DNA from: UBA6522 sp965221035
Lineage (GTDB): Bacteria > Pseudomonadota > Gammaproteobacteria > Steroidobacterales > Rariloculaceae
Direction of reading: 5' to 3'
DNA: 64,000 nucleotides
Assembly: GCA_965221035.1 (NCBI GenBank)
Contig: OZ244860.1
Coordinates: forward strand, 806,001 to 870,000
The translations under genes and the position numbers were made by a program. Positions 37,569 through 45,029 of this stretch are shown piece after piece. Position 1 is the first letter of the stretch, and every line of letters begins with the position of its first letter. The notes beneath the pieces were generated by a model that saw nothing but the letters and a program-made list of their open reading frames with translations, was not told where the DNA came from and made no database searches.

Positions 37569-38876
37569 TCAGGCCGCGGCATCCAGGCGTCCGACGATGC
37601 TGCGTCCGCCGTGCTCGACCATGTACTCGAATTCGTGCCGGAAATGTTTCATGAAACTCTGCACCGGCCAGGCGGCGGCGTCGCCCAGGGCGCAGATCGT
37701 ATGCCCTTCGATCTTGTTGGCCACATCCACCAGCATGTCGAGATCCGCCAGGCGCCCCTTGCCCTCGGTGATCCGTGTCAGGACGCGATAAAGCCAACCG
37801 GTGCCTTCCCGGCAGGGCGTGCACTGGCCGCAGGATTCAGCGAAATAGAATCTGGATATGCGCCGCAACACGCTCACCATGCAGGTGGTTTCGTCCATGA
37901 CGATGGCCGCGCCGGTGCCGAGCCCGGAGCCGGCCTTCTGGATGGTATCGAAATCCATGGTCAGGTCCATGATGATGTCCGCGGGCAGCACGGGAACCGA
38001 CGAACCGCCCGGGATGACCGCCTTCAGGCGCCGTCCACCGCGCACGCCGCCGGCGATGGCGAGCAGTTCCCGGAAGGGGATGCCCAGGGGCAACTCGTAG
38101 TTGCCGGGCTGCTCCACGTGCCCGGATACCGAAAAGATCGCCGTGCCGCCGGAACGCTCCACGCCCAGGTCCGCGAACCACCGCGCGCCGTTGCGCAGGA
38201 TCGCCGGCACCGACGCCACAGTCTGGGTGTTGTTGATGGTGGTGGGCGCCCCGTAGAGGCCGTGGTTGGCCGGAAACGGGGGCTTGAAACGCGGCTTGCC
38301 CGGCTTGCCTTCCAGCGACTCCAGCAGTGCCGTCTCCTCGCCGCAGATGTAGGCGCCCGCACCGACAAAGGTATGCAGATCGTAGTCGATCCCCGAGCCG
38401 CGCAGGTCGCGGCCGAGCCAGCCGGCCTCGTAGGCCTCGCGCACGGCGTCGTCGAAGCGCCGCACGGGATCGCCCTGGAATTCACCGCGAATGTAGTTGT
38501 AGCCCACCGTGGCGCCCATGGCATAGCCGCCGATCGCCATGCCCTCGATGACCGCATGGGGGTTGTAGCGGAGAATTTCCCGGTCATGGCAGGTGCCGGG
38601 TTCGCTCTCGTCGGAGTTGCAGACGAAGTACTTCTGAACGTCCTTGTCGCGGGGCATGAAGCTCCACTTCAGGCCCGTGGGAAAGCCAGCGCCGCCACGG
38701 CCACGCAAGCCGGAGGACTTGATCTCCTCGATGATCGACTCCCGTGTCCAGCGGCCTTCCAGCACCTGCTGCCAGGCCTGGTAGCCACCACGGGCCAGGT
38801 AGTTCTCGAGCGTCCAGGGCTCGGCTGCCGGGTCCATGGACGGCAGGCAGATCCGGTGGTCTTCGTTCGCGGCCAT
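37569..38876 (-). CDS. nuoF: NADH-quinone oxidoreductase subunit F
   Basis: NuoF oxidises NADH and holds FMN and the N3 [4Fe-4S] cluster. The 435-residue product has the FMN/NADH motif RGRGGAGFPTGLKW, the GAGAYICGEETALLESLEG segment and the cluster motif ESCGQCTPCREGTGW. It starts with ATG one base after nuoE and ends 16 bases before nuoG. Confidence 0.97.
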   Translation of the reverse strand: MAANEDHRICLPSMDPAAEPWTLENYLARGGYQAWQQVLEGRWTRESIIEEIKSSGLRGRGGAGFPTGLKWSFMPRDKDVQKYFVCNSDESEPGTCHDREILRYNPHAVIEGMAIGGYAMGATVGYNYIRGEFQGDPVRRFDDAVREAYEAGWLGRDLRGSGIDYDLHTFVGAGAYICGEETALLESLEGKPGKPRFKPPFPANHGLYGAPTTINNTQTVASVPAILRNGARWFADLGVERSGGTAIFSVSGHVEQPGNYELPLGIPFRELLAIAGGVRGGRRLKAVIPGGSSVPVLPADIIMDLTMDFDTIQKAGSGLGTGAAIVMDETTCMVSVLRRISRFYFAESCGQCTPCREGTGWLYRVLTRITEGKGRLADLDMLVDVANKIEGHTICALGDAAAWPVQSFMKHFRHEFEYMVEHGGRSIVGRLDAAA

Positions 38877-38877
38877 G

Positions 38878-39366
38878 TTACGCCAGCTCCTCCAGGATCG
38901 CGTCGACCTTTTCCGGGTCCAGATTCTCGTGGTAGGTGTGGTCCACCATCATCATCGGCGCTCCGCAGCACGCCGCCAGGCACTCCTCCTCGCCTTTCAG
39001 GTAGAACCTGCCGTCCGGCGTGCTCTCGCCAAGCCTGATGCCCAGCCGGCTTTCGAGATGCTCGACGATTTCGTCCGAGCCGCGAAGCATGCATGAAATG
39101 TTCGTGCACACGGAAATGCAGGTCCGGCCCACGGGTTCGGTCTCGTACATCGAGTAGAAGGTGGCCACCTCGTAGACCTGGATCGGCGGCAGGTCCAGGT
39201 ATTCGGCCACGGCGTCCATCCGCTCCCGGGTCAGGTGTCCCTGGTTCTCGTGTTGGACGGCCGTCAGCGCGCCGAGCACGGCCGACCGCTGGCGACCCTC
39301 CGGGAAACGCGCCACCCAGCCGTCGATTTCGGCCCGCACGCGCCTGGACAGCACCTGGGCACTCAC
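38878..39366 (-). CDS. nuoE: NADH-quinone oxidoreductase subunit E
   Basis: NuoE is the 24-kDa-type thioredoxin-fold subunit with the N1a [2Fe-2S] cluster. The 162-residue product has the four Cys ligands in CTNISC and CLAACC, and the segment VYEVATFYSMYETEPVG. GTG 39366 overlaps the nuoD stop (GTGA) and gives the normal length; the reading frame continues far upstream only as antisense-frame sequence of nuoD. Confidence 0.96.
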   Translation of the reverse strand: MSAQVLSRRVRAEIDGWVARFPEGRQRSAVLGALTAVQHENQGHLTRERMDAVAEYLDLPPIQVYEVATFYSMYETEPVGRTCISVCTNISCMLRGSDEIVEHLESRLGIRLGESTPDGRFYLKGEEECLAACCGAPMMMVDHTYHENLDPEKVDAILEELA

Positions 39367-40616
39367 CGGTCGACCTCCCCGAAGACGATGTCCTGGGTGC
39401 CGATCACCGCCACCACGTCCGCCAGCATGTGCCCCGCGACCATCTCGTTCATGGAGGACAGGTGGGCGAATCCGGGCGCCCGCACCTTGATTCGATAGGG
39501 CTTGTTGGCGCCGTCCGAGACAAGGTAAACGCCAAACTCGCCCTTGGGATGTTCCACCGCGGCGTAGGCTTCGCCTTCGGGGACACAGTAGCCCTCGGTG
39601 AACAGCTTGAAGTGGTGGATGAGGGACTCCATGTCGTCCTTCATCTCGACCCGGGCAGGCGGGATGATCTTGTGGTCGTCGAGCACCACCGGACCGGGGT
39701 TGGCACGGAGCCACTCCACGCACTGCCTGATGATGCGTGTCGACTGGCGCAACTCCTCGATCCTCACCAGGTAGCGGTCGTAGCAGTCGCCGTTGACACC
39801 CACGGGAACATCGAAGTCCATCCGCTCGTAGACCTCGTAGGGCTGCATCTTGCGCAGATCCCAGACGATCCCGGAACCGCGCAACATGGGGCCTGAAAAT
39901 CCCAGTTGCATGGCGCGTTCCGGCGACACCACGCCGATGTTGACGGTGCGTTGCTTCCAGATACGGTTGTCGGTCAGCAGGGTTTCGTACTCGTCGACGC
40001 GGCCCGGGAAACGCTCCGCGAAGGCGTCGATGAAGTCCAGCAGCGAGCCGCTGCGGTCCTCGTTCATCCGCTTCAGTTCCCTGGCGCTGCGATTTTCGCT
40101 GCGCTGGTATTTCGGCATCTCTTCGGGCAGGTCCCTGAAAACCCCGCCCGGCCGATAGTAGGTGGCGTGCATCCGCGTGCCGGAGACCGCCTCGTAGCAG
40201 TCCATGAGGTCCTCGCGCTCGCGGAAGCAGTACAGGAACATGGTCATGGCGCCGATGTCCAGCCCATGAGCGCCAAGCCACATCAGGTGATTGAGAATCC
40301 GGGTGATTTCATCGAACAGCACACGGATGTACCGGGCCCGGACCGGTGGCGCGATGCCGAGCAATTTTTCGATGGCGAGCACGTAACCATGCTCGTTGCA
40401 CATCATGGACACGTAATCCAGCCGGTCCATGTAACCGATGGACTGGTTGTAGGGCTTGGACTCCGCCAGTTTTTCGGTGGCCCGGTGGAGCAGGCCGACA
40501 TGCGGGTCGGCCCGCTGGATGACCTCACCGTCCATCTCCAGCACCAACCGCAACACTCCGTGCGCCGCCGGATGCTGAGGTCCGAAGTTCATGGTGAAAT
40601 TCTGAATCTCGGGCAC
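39363..40616 (-). CDS. nuoD: NADH-quinone oxidoreductase subunit D
   Basis: NuoD is the 49-kDa-type subunit that forms the quinone-reduction site. The 417-residue product begins NFTMNFGPQHPAAHGVLR, with the conserved His, and has the Tyr region KPYNQSIGYMDRLDYV. It is separate from nuoC, unlike the fused gene of E. coli. The start is GTG 40616, three bases after nuoC. Confidence 0.97.
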   Translation of the reverse strand: MPEIQNFTMNFGPQHPAAHGVLRLVLEMDGEVIQRADPHVGLLHRATEKLAESKPYNQSIGYMDRLDYVSMMCNEHGYVLAIEKLLGIAPPVRARYIRVLFDEITRILNHLMWLGAHGLDIGAMTMFLYCFREREDLMDCYEAVSGTRMHATYYRPGGVFRDLPEEMPKYQRSENRSARELKRMNEDRSGSLLDFIDAFAERFPGRVDEYETLLTDNRIWKQRTVNIGVVSPERAMQLGFSGPMLRGSGIVWDLRKMQPYEVYERMDFDVPVGVNGDCYDRYLVRIEELRQSTRIIRQCVEWLRANPGPVVLDDHKIIPPARVEMKDDMESLIHHFKLFTEGYCVPEGEAYAAVEHPKGEFGVYLVSDGANKPYRIKVRAPGFAHLSSMNEMVAGHMLADVVAVIGTQDIVFGEVDR

Positions 40617-40619
40617 GGT

Positions 40620-41498
40620 CTAGTCCTTGCCGAGATCCGGCCGGTAGCGGTTGTCGTCGCGGATCGCCTTGGGCACCAGCGTGCGCGGTTCGATGCTCAC
40701 CGGCTCGCGGACCAACCGACCCTTCTTGGGGTCGTAGCGCAGCTCGGTCTTGCCGATGAGGGGGAAATCCTTGCGGAACGGATGGCCGATGAAACCGTAG
40801 TCGGTGAGGATGCGACGCAGGTCCGGGTGACCGACGAACAGGATGCCGAACAGATCGAAGGCTTCGCGCTCGTACCAGTCGGCGGATGCCCAGATACCGG
40901 TCACCGAATCCACCATGGGACGCCTGTCGTCCTCGCAGGCCACCTTCAACCGTAGCCGGACATTGTTGGTGATCGACAGAAGATGGTAGACCACGGCGAA
41001 ACGCGAAGACGGACGGTAGGCGGTTTCGGCCAGGATTTCCTGCTCGCCAGGGCCGCCTGCCGCTGCACCGCCTGCCGCTGCACTGCCTGCCACTGAACCG
41101 CCCGCCGCCGAACCGCCCGCCACTGAACCGCCCGCCGCCGAACCGTCCGTCGCTGCACTGCCTGCCGCCGAACCAGTTGCCGCCGAACCAGCTGCCGCCA
41201 CGCCCTCACTGACGGCATCGCTCCGGCCAAGCACGCCGCGGCTGAAACCGGTCGAGGTAGCCGATGCCGTATCCCATTCGGCGCGTCCGTAGCTCAGGTA
41301 GTCCACGCCGCACAGGTCCATGAGCATCTCGAACTGGAGACCATCCGTGTCGCGAAGAATGCGGCAACAGTCCAGCAGATCCGCCGGCGCGACGGCGTAT
41401 CCCAATTCGCCGGCGGTGTTGGCAAGCCTCCGCGCGCGTTCGCCCAGCCGCGTTTCCACCGTCTCGGCAACGTTGACATGTTTTGCACTGAGTTTCAT
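40620..41498 (-). CDS. nuoC: NADH-quinone oxidoreductase subunit C with a low-complexity insertion
   Basis: NuoC is the 30-kDa-type subunit of the peripheral arm. The product is 292 residues, against about 200-230 in most relatives. The N-terminal part (LDCCRILRDTDGLQFEMLMDLCGVDY) and the C-terminal part (ASADWYEREAFDLFGILFVGHPDLRRIL) are standard. Between them, about residues 95 to 155, lies a stretch made almost only of Gly, Ala, Ser and Val (repeats of GSAAG/GSVAG). The DNA there is a 15-base tandem repeat. The frame is intact and the operon context is normal, so the gene is probably functional. Confidence 0.95.
   Translation of the reverse strand: MKLSAKHVNVAETVETRLGERARRLANTAGELGYAVAPADLLDCCRILRDTDGLQFEMLMDLCGVDYLSYGRAEWDTASATSTGFSRGVLGRSDAVSEGVAAAGSAATGSAAGSAATDGSAAGGSVAGGSAAGGSVAGSAAAGGAAAGGPGEQEILAETAYRPSSRFAVVYHLLSITNNVRLRLKVACEDDRRPMVDSVTGIWASADWYEREAFDLFGILFVGHPDLRRILTDYGFIGHPFRKDFPLIGKTELRYDPKKGRLVREPVSIEPRTLVPKAIRDDNRYRPDLGKD
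41052..41205. repeat. 15-bp tandem repeat array inside nuoC
   Basis: About ten imperfect units of 15 bases with the pattern GCC(A/G)C(C/T)GAACCGCC(C/T) recur in frame. They encode the Gly-Ser-Ala pentapeptides of the NuoC insertion. There are no spacers, so it is not a CRISPR array. Confidence 0.85.
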
Positions 41499-41552
41499 CC
41501 GGGTCGGACAGATCCTGCGGTGGCCGTTCCGGCCGAGTCGATCACGAAGCGT

Positions 41553-42053
41553 TCAGCGGGCAATGGTGTTGGTCCGCCGAATTTTCTGCTGCAATTGCAA
41601 AATACCGTAAATCAGCGCCTCCGAAGTTGGGGGGCAGCCCGGCACATAGACATCCACCGGCACGATCCGGTCGCAGCCCCGGACCACGGAGTACGAATAG
41701 TGGTAGTAACCGCCGCCGTTTGCGCACGAACCCATGGAAATCACCCAGCGCGGCTCCGGCATCTGGTCGTAGACCTTGCGCAGGGGGCCCGCCATCTTGT
41801 TCACCAGCGTGCCCGCCACGATCATCACGTCGGACTGCCTCGGACTCGGCCTGAAGATCACGCCGAAGCGGTCGAGATCGTAACGCGACGCGCCGGCGTG
41901 CATCATCTCGATGGCGCAGCATGCCAGGCCGAAGGTCATCGGCCAGAGGGAGCCGGTTCGCGCCCAGTTGACCAGGTTGTCGATTCCCGTGACGACGAAT
42001 CCCTTCTCCATCACGTCCGGAAGATCGAAGGGCATTTCCCGGCTCAGTCCCAT
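41553..42053 (-). CDS. nuoB: NADH-quinone oxidoreductase subunit B
   Basis: NuoB holds the N2 [4Fe-4S] cluster that reduces quinone. The 166-residue product has the adjacent Cys pair in MTFGLACCAIEMMH, the ISMGSCANGGGYYHYSYSV motif and VYVPGCPP, together the cluster ligands. ATG 42053 is chosen; it overlaps the end of nuoA by about 10 bases. An earlier in-frame start at 42074 is less likely. Confidence 0.97.
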   Translation of the reverse strand: MGLSREMPFDLPDVMEKGFVVTGIDNLVNWARTGSLWPMTFGLACCAIEMMHAGASRYDLDRFGVIFRPSPRQSDVMIVAGTLVNKMAGPLRKVYDQMPEPRWVISMGSCANGGGYYHYSYSVVRGCDRIVPVDVYVPGCPPTSEALIYGILQLQQKIRRTNTIAR

Positions 42054-42400
42054 TCCAGCGCCCCCTTGCGCCACTCGTAAATGAAGCCCACCACGAGCAG
42101 GGCGAGAAAGATGCCCATGGACAGGAGACCGAACAGGCCCACGGCGTCGAGGGAAACCGCCCAGGGGAAGAGGAACGCGATCTCCAGGTCGAAGATGATG
42201 AACAGGATCGCCACCAGGTAGTAACGCACGTCAAACCGCATGCGGGTGTCTTCGAAAGCCTCGAACCCGCACTCGTACGGCGAGCGCTTTTCCGCGTCAT
42301 CCCGACCCCGGCCCAGCGCCATCCCGAGCAGCAGAAGGACGCCGCCGAGAGCACCTGCGATGATCAGGAAAATCAGGATCGGGGCGTATTCGGCGAGCAT
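42044..42400 (-). CDS. nuoA: NADH-quinone oxidoreductase subunit A
   Basis: NuoA is a three-helix membrane subunit near the quinone tunnel. The 118-residue product has the family core SPYECGFEAFEDTRMRFDVRYYLVAILFI with its conserved Cys and acidic residues. ATG 42400 gives the usual start MLAEYAPILIFL. It is the first gene of the 14-gene operon, downstream of a candidate promoter. Confidence 0.97.
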   Translation of the reverse strand: MLAEYAPILIFLIIAGALGGVLLLLGMALGRGRDDAEKRSPYECGFEAFEDTRMRFDVRYYLVAILFIIFDLEIAFLFPWAVSLDAVGLFGLLSMGIFLALLVVGFIYEWRKGALEWD

Positions 42401-42429
42401 GGCTTGGGGAATCCGGTTCCGAGGCGCGG

Positions 42430-42460
42430 ATTGTACCAGCCGCCGGCGTGGTTGTGGCAA
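42430..42460 (-). promoter_or_regulatory. Candidate promoter of the nuo operon
   Basis: On the minus strand TTGCCA (42455-42460) and TACAAT (42430-42435) are 19 bases apart. The -10 is preceded by TGG, which gives an extended -10 form that tolerates the long spacer. It lies 30 bases before the nuoA ATG. Confidence 0.5.
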
Positions 42461-42561
42461 AAGGGCGCTGCGCGTTCGCGCGTGCCAACCGGGACCCGGA
42501 CGGACGGAAGGTGTACACTTGATCCAAGGCAATCAACCATCACGGACATCAGGAGCAAGCC

Positions 42562-43440
42562 ATGTGCGATGATCGAACATTGAGGGAATCCACCAGATAC
42601 CTGACCGACCGGGACGAAGTCACACGGCGTGAGTTTGGCGCGATTTCGGCGGGGGCCGGGCTCGCGATGCTCCTGCCCCGGGCAGCTGACGCGCAGGCCG
42701 TGACCGAGCAGGACGTGGAAGTCACCACACCCGACGGTGTTGCGGACTGCTTCTTCGTGCATCCCGCCACCGGCACCCATCCCGGGGTGGTGGTCTGGCC
42801 CGACATACTGGGCCTGCGTCCGGCCTTCCGGCAAATGGGCCGTCGGCTCGCCGAGTCGGGTTATTCGGTACTGGTGGTCAATCAGTTCTACCGCTCGGCT
42901 CGCTCGCCGGTGGTGCCGGAAGGGGCCACATTCCAGGACGAATCCATTCGCAACATCGTGATTCCGCTCGCTCGCGCACTCAACCCAGAAACCCACGTCA
43001 CCGATGCCCGAGCCTTCGTCGATTTCCTCGACTCCCAGGAGGCCGTCGATCCGGACCGGAAGATGGGCACGACCGGATACTGCATGGGCGGACCGATCAC
43101 GATGCGCACCGCGTGGGCGCGTTCGGACCGCGTCGGTGCCGGCGCTTCATTCCACGGCGGAGGGCTCGTCACCGACCAGCCTGACAGCCCGCACCTCCTG
43201 GTCGAGGAGATGGACGCGCACTACCTGTTCGCCATTGCAGAAAACGACGACACGGAAGACCCGGAAGCCAAGAACGTCCTGCGCGAGACTTTCGACGCCG
43301 CCGGACTGCCCGCGGAGATCGAGGTCTACGAGGGCGCCCTGCACGGCTGGTGCCCGCCGGATTCCGCGGTCTACAACGAGGCGCAGGCGGAACGGGCCTG
43401 GAGCCGGCTGCTGGTGCTGTTCGAGACGGCGCTCGCCTGA
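42562..43440 (+). CDS. Dienelactone hydrolase-family protein with Tat signal
   Basis: Dienelactone hydrolase-type enzymes are alpha/beta hydrolases that open lactones formed in aromatic catabolism, though many family members act on other esters. The 292-residue product has the nucleophile motif GYCMGG with Cys, and the His in ALHGWC. An Asp of the triad is expected near AIAENDD. The N terminus has a twin-arginine signal (TRREFGAIS) and a cleavage site ADAQA, so it should be exported. That is unusual for this family. ATG 42562 has AGGAGC upstream. It is divergent from nuoA. Confidence 0.82.
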   Translation: MCDDRTLRESTRYLTDRDEVTRREFGAISAGAGLAMLLPRAADAQAVTEQDVEVTTPDGVADCFFVHPATGTHPGVVVWPDILGLRPAFRQMGRRLAESGYSVLVVNQFYRSARSPVVPEGATFQDESIRNIVIPLARALNPETHVTDARAFVDFLDSQEAVDPDRKMGTTGYCMGGPITMRTAWARSDRVGAGASFHGGGLVTDQPDSPHLLVEEMDAHYLFAIAENDDTEDPEAKNVLRETFDAAGLPAEIEVYEGALHGWCPPDSAVYNEAQAERAWSRLLVLFETALA

Positions 43441-43467
43441 ATGCTGTTCGAGACTGCGCTCGCCTGA
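43414..43467 (+). repeat. 27-bp tandem duplication of the dienelactone hydrolase gene end
   Basis: The last 27 bases of the gene (43414-43440, ending in TGA) are copied directly after the stop (43441-43467) with two base differences. The copy also ends in TGA. Confidence 0.85.
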
Positions 43468-43496
43468 ATACGGGGGCGTATGCCTGTCGCGCGATT

Positions 43497-43521
43497 CCGC
43501 GCGGGTTGTCAGCCCGCGCGG
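43497..43521. terminator. Strong GC hairpin between convergent genes
   Basis: CCGCGCGGG and CCCGCGCGG form a perfect 9-bp stem around a 7-base loop. It lies between the end of the dienelactone hydrolase gene and the end of the AbiEi-like gene. The T-run is poor on both sides, so termination is likely but not certain. Confidence 0.45.
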
Positions 43522-43611
43522 GATTTCGGCCCGGATTCGAGATATCGGGAATTCGTATCTACTTCGACAGGCTAATCAGCTCAACGAAGAGATCCCCCGA
43601 ATCGTGCAGGT

Positions 43612-44337
43612 TCACCGTATATTCCAGGCACTCGCGTCCGGCCAATCCCCAAGATCGATTCCCGGACTGAAACGCGTGGTTGGGTTGATGGAGGATCTCA
43701 GGGCCGGCAGGACATCTTGTCCATTCCGTGTCAGCAACATGCCCAGCAACGCCCTTGTGCATGCGTTGTAATAGCCAACAGCCAGTCGCTGCAGTTCCTT
43801 GCGCCTGGCCGGCGAATGGTCCAGTAATCCCTTTCCCAATACCTTGAGTACGCGTCCGACCTTGGCGTCCGGAATCTTTTTTGCGTCACGCAAGGCATCC
43901 AGAATTTCGAGCAGTGGCACCGTCGAATTGTTGATCGGTGCCCGCCTTGGCACCAATTTGATTCGTATCGATCCGAAATCCTTTATCTGGGCGGCACGAT
44001 TCGTGGCAACCGCAATCGTCTTCGGGATTTGCGTAGTAAGGCCCAGGCGATTGTAGAGAGCGGGTCCGGTGATGTATCCGAAACGCCGCCCGTTACGATA
44101 CAGCACGTCACGCAGCAGCACCGCGTCGCTGACGGGTATGTATCCGAGCACACCCTTGCGGGGCCTGTAGAAGCGTCCCTTTTCCACTCTCTTCAACCGC
44201 CCGACCTGGACACTTCGAGTGACGGCGCGCACCACCGCTCCAGGCGCTTCCTTGTACTGCGGAAACACCTCATAGCCAAATATCCGCCCATTTGTGGCCT
44301 GGTCGATGATCTGGTTTACGGCAGCTGCGACGCTCAT
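43612..44337 (-). CDS. AbiEi-like antitoxin-type transcription regulator (DUF6088 type), solitary
   Basis: The 241-residue product starts with a winged-helix-like domain (GRIFGYEVFPQYKEAPGAVVRAV, then RLKRVEKGRFYRPRKG). A longer helical domain with YITGPALYNRLGLTTQIPKT follows. This is the layout of AbiEi/DUF6088 proteins, the antitoxin and autorepressor of type IV toxin-antitoxin pairs. ATG 44337 has a strong AGGAG. The toxin gene (AbiEii, nucleotidyltransferase) normally follows directly, but only 171 non-coding bases lie before the convergent gene. The upstream region is AT-rich compared with its surroundings, which suggests acquisition by transfer. Confidence 0.75.
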   Translation of the reverse strand: MSVAAAVNQIIDQATNGRIFGYEVFPQYKEAPGAVVRAVTRSVQVGRLKRVEKGRFYRPRKGVLGYIPVSDAVLLRDVLYRNGRRFGYITGPALYNRLGLTTQIPKTIAVATNRAAQIKDFGSIRIKLVPRRAPINNSTVPLLEILDALRDAKKIPDAKVGRVLKVLGKGLLDHSPARRKELQRLAVGYYNACTRALLGMLLTRNGQDVLPALRSSINPTTRFSPGIDLGDWPDASAWNIR

Positions 44338-44492
44338 GGATCTCCTCCGAATCCCACTCTGCACTTCTGTTCCAATTAGTCAAGTTTTTCTAAATAAAAA
44401 AATGACAATATATTCCTCAGGAAGTTCGAGCGAGTCCGATGGATTACAAGTTCCAACTCTGCGCAGCCGTCCCCGAATGATGGTCAAACCGC
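44338..44492. other. AT-rich intergenic patch
   Basis: The stretch between the AbiEi-like gene and the next promoter is much richer in A and T than the rest of the window, especially 44380-44420 (runs of T and A). It should contain the minus-strand promoter of the AbiEi-like gene. I could not assign clear -35 and -10 boxes. Confidence 0.5.
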
Positions 44493-44521
44493 TTTCAATG
44501 TCCGCGCATTGCGCATATCCT
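44493..44521 (+). promoter_or_regulatory. Promoter of the DUF6152-sulfatase run
   Basis: TTTCAA (44493-44498) and TATCCT (44516-44521) are spaced by 17 bases and end 34 bases before the gene start. Nearly the same arrangement and surrounding sequence occurs before the third DUF6152 gene at 49943-49971. Confidence 0.5.
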
Positions 44522-44555
44522 GACTGTGACCTCAACAAGAGAGCGAGTCGTTCTG

Positions 44556-45014
44556 ATGACATCAATAAAGGCCAACTTGGCCATTCTGGCCACGGTTCTC
44601 GTGCTTCCCCAGGTCGGTCAGGCCCACCACTCCTTCGCTCCCTATGACATCCGAACCAAGATCGAGTTTTCGGGTGTCGTGGAAAGCTGGCGCTTCATCC
44701 GGCCCCATCCCATGCTGGAGCTGAAGGAGGACGGCGCTGAAGGGCGTACCTGGCGCATCGAAGTCGCCACAAGGCAATGGGAGCGGCAGGAAATTCCCAC
44801 CGACGCCATCCAGGCGGGAGACGTCCTGGATGTCGTCGTCTGGCCGGCCAGGAACGGTTCGCCCGAAGGCGTCCTGAGCGCCTTCACCAACGACGGGGTT
44901 TACCGACTCATCCATGAAGAAGTTCGACAGGGGTCCGCAAACGAGGCCGCCGAGGCCATCGAAGCCGGTGCATCGCTCGAATCCGTGCTGGAAGGACTGG
45001 ACGAGGGCAATTGA
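44556..45014 (+). CDS. DUF6152-type exported protein
   Basis: The 152-residue product has a signal peptide (ANLAILATVLVLPQVGQA) followed by HHSFAPYDIRTKIEFSG, the DUF6152 signature. A small beta-rich domain with HPMLELKEDG and a C-terminal Ala/Glu-rich helix (QGSANEAAEAIEAGASLES) come after. It closely parallels the protein at 50096-50542. The function is not known. The ATG at 44556 is used. It is the first gene of a plus-strand run and the sulfatase gene follows after 15 bases. Confidence 0.78.
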   Translation: MTSIKANLAILATVLVLPQVGQAHHSFAPYDIRTKIEFSGVVESWRFIRPHPMLELKEDGAEGRTWRIEVATRQWERQEIPTDAIQAGDVLDVVVWPARNGSPEGVLSAFTNDGVYRLIHEEVRQGSANEAAEAIEAGASLESVLEGLDEGN

Positions 45015-45029
45015 AGGCGATTTCCACAA

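Noticed and set aside
41052..41205. CRISPR-like array in nuoC
   Set aside because: Units are directly joined without spacers, in frame, and encode a low-complexity protein part.
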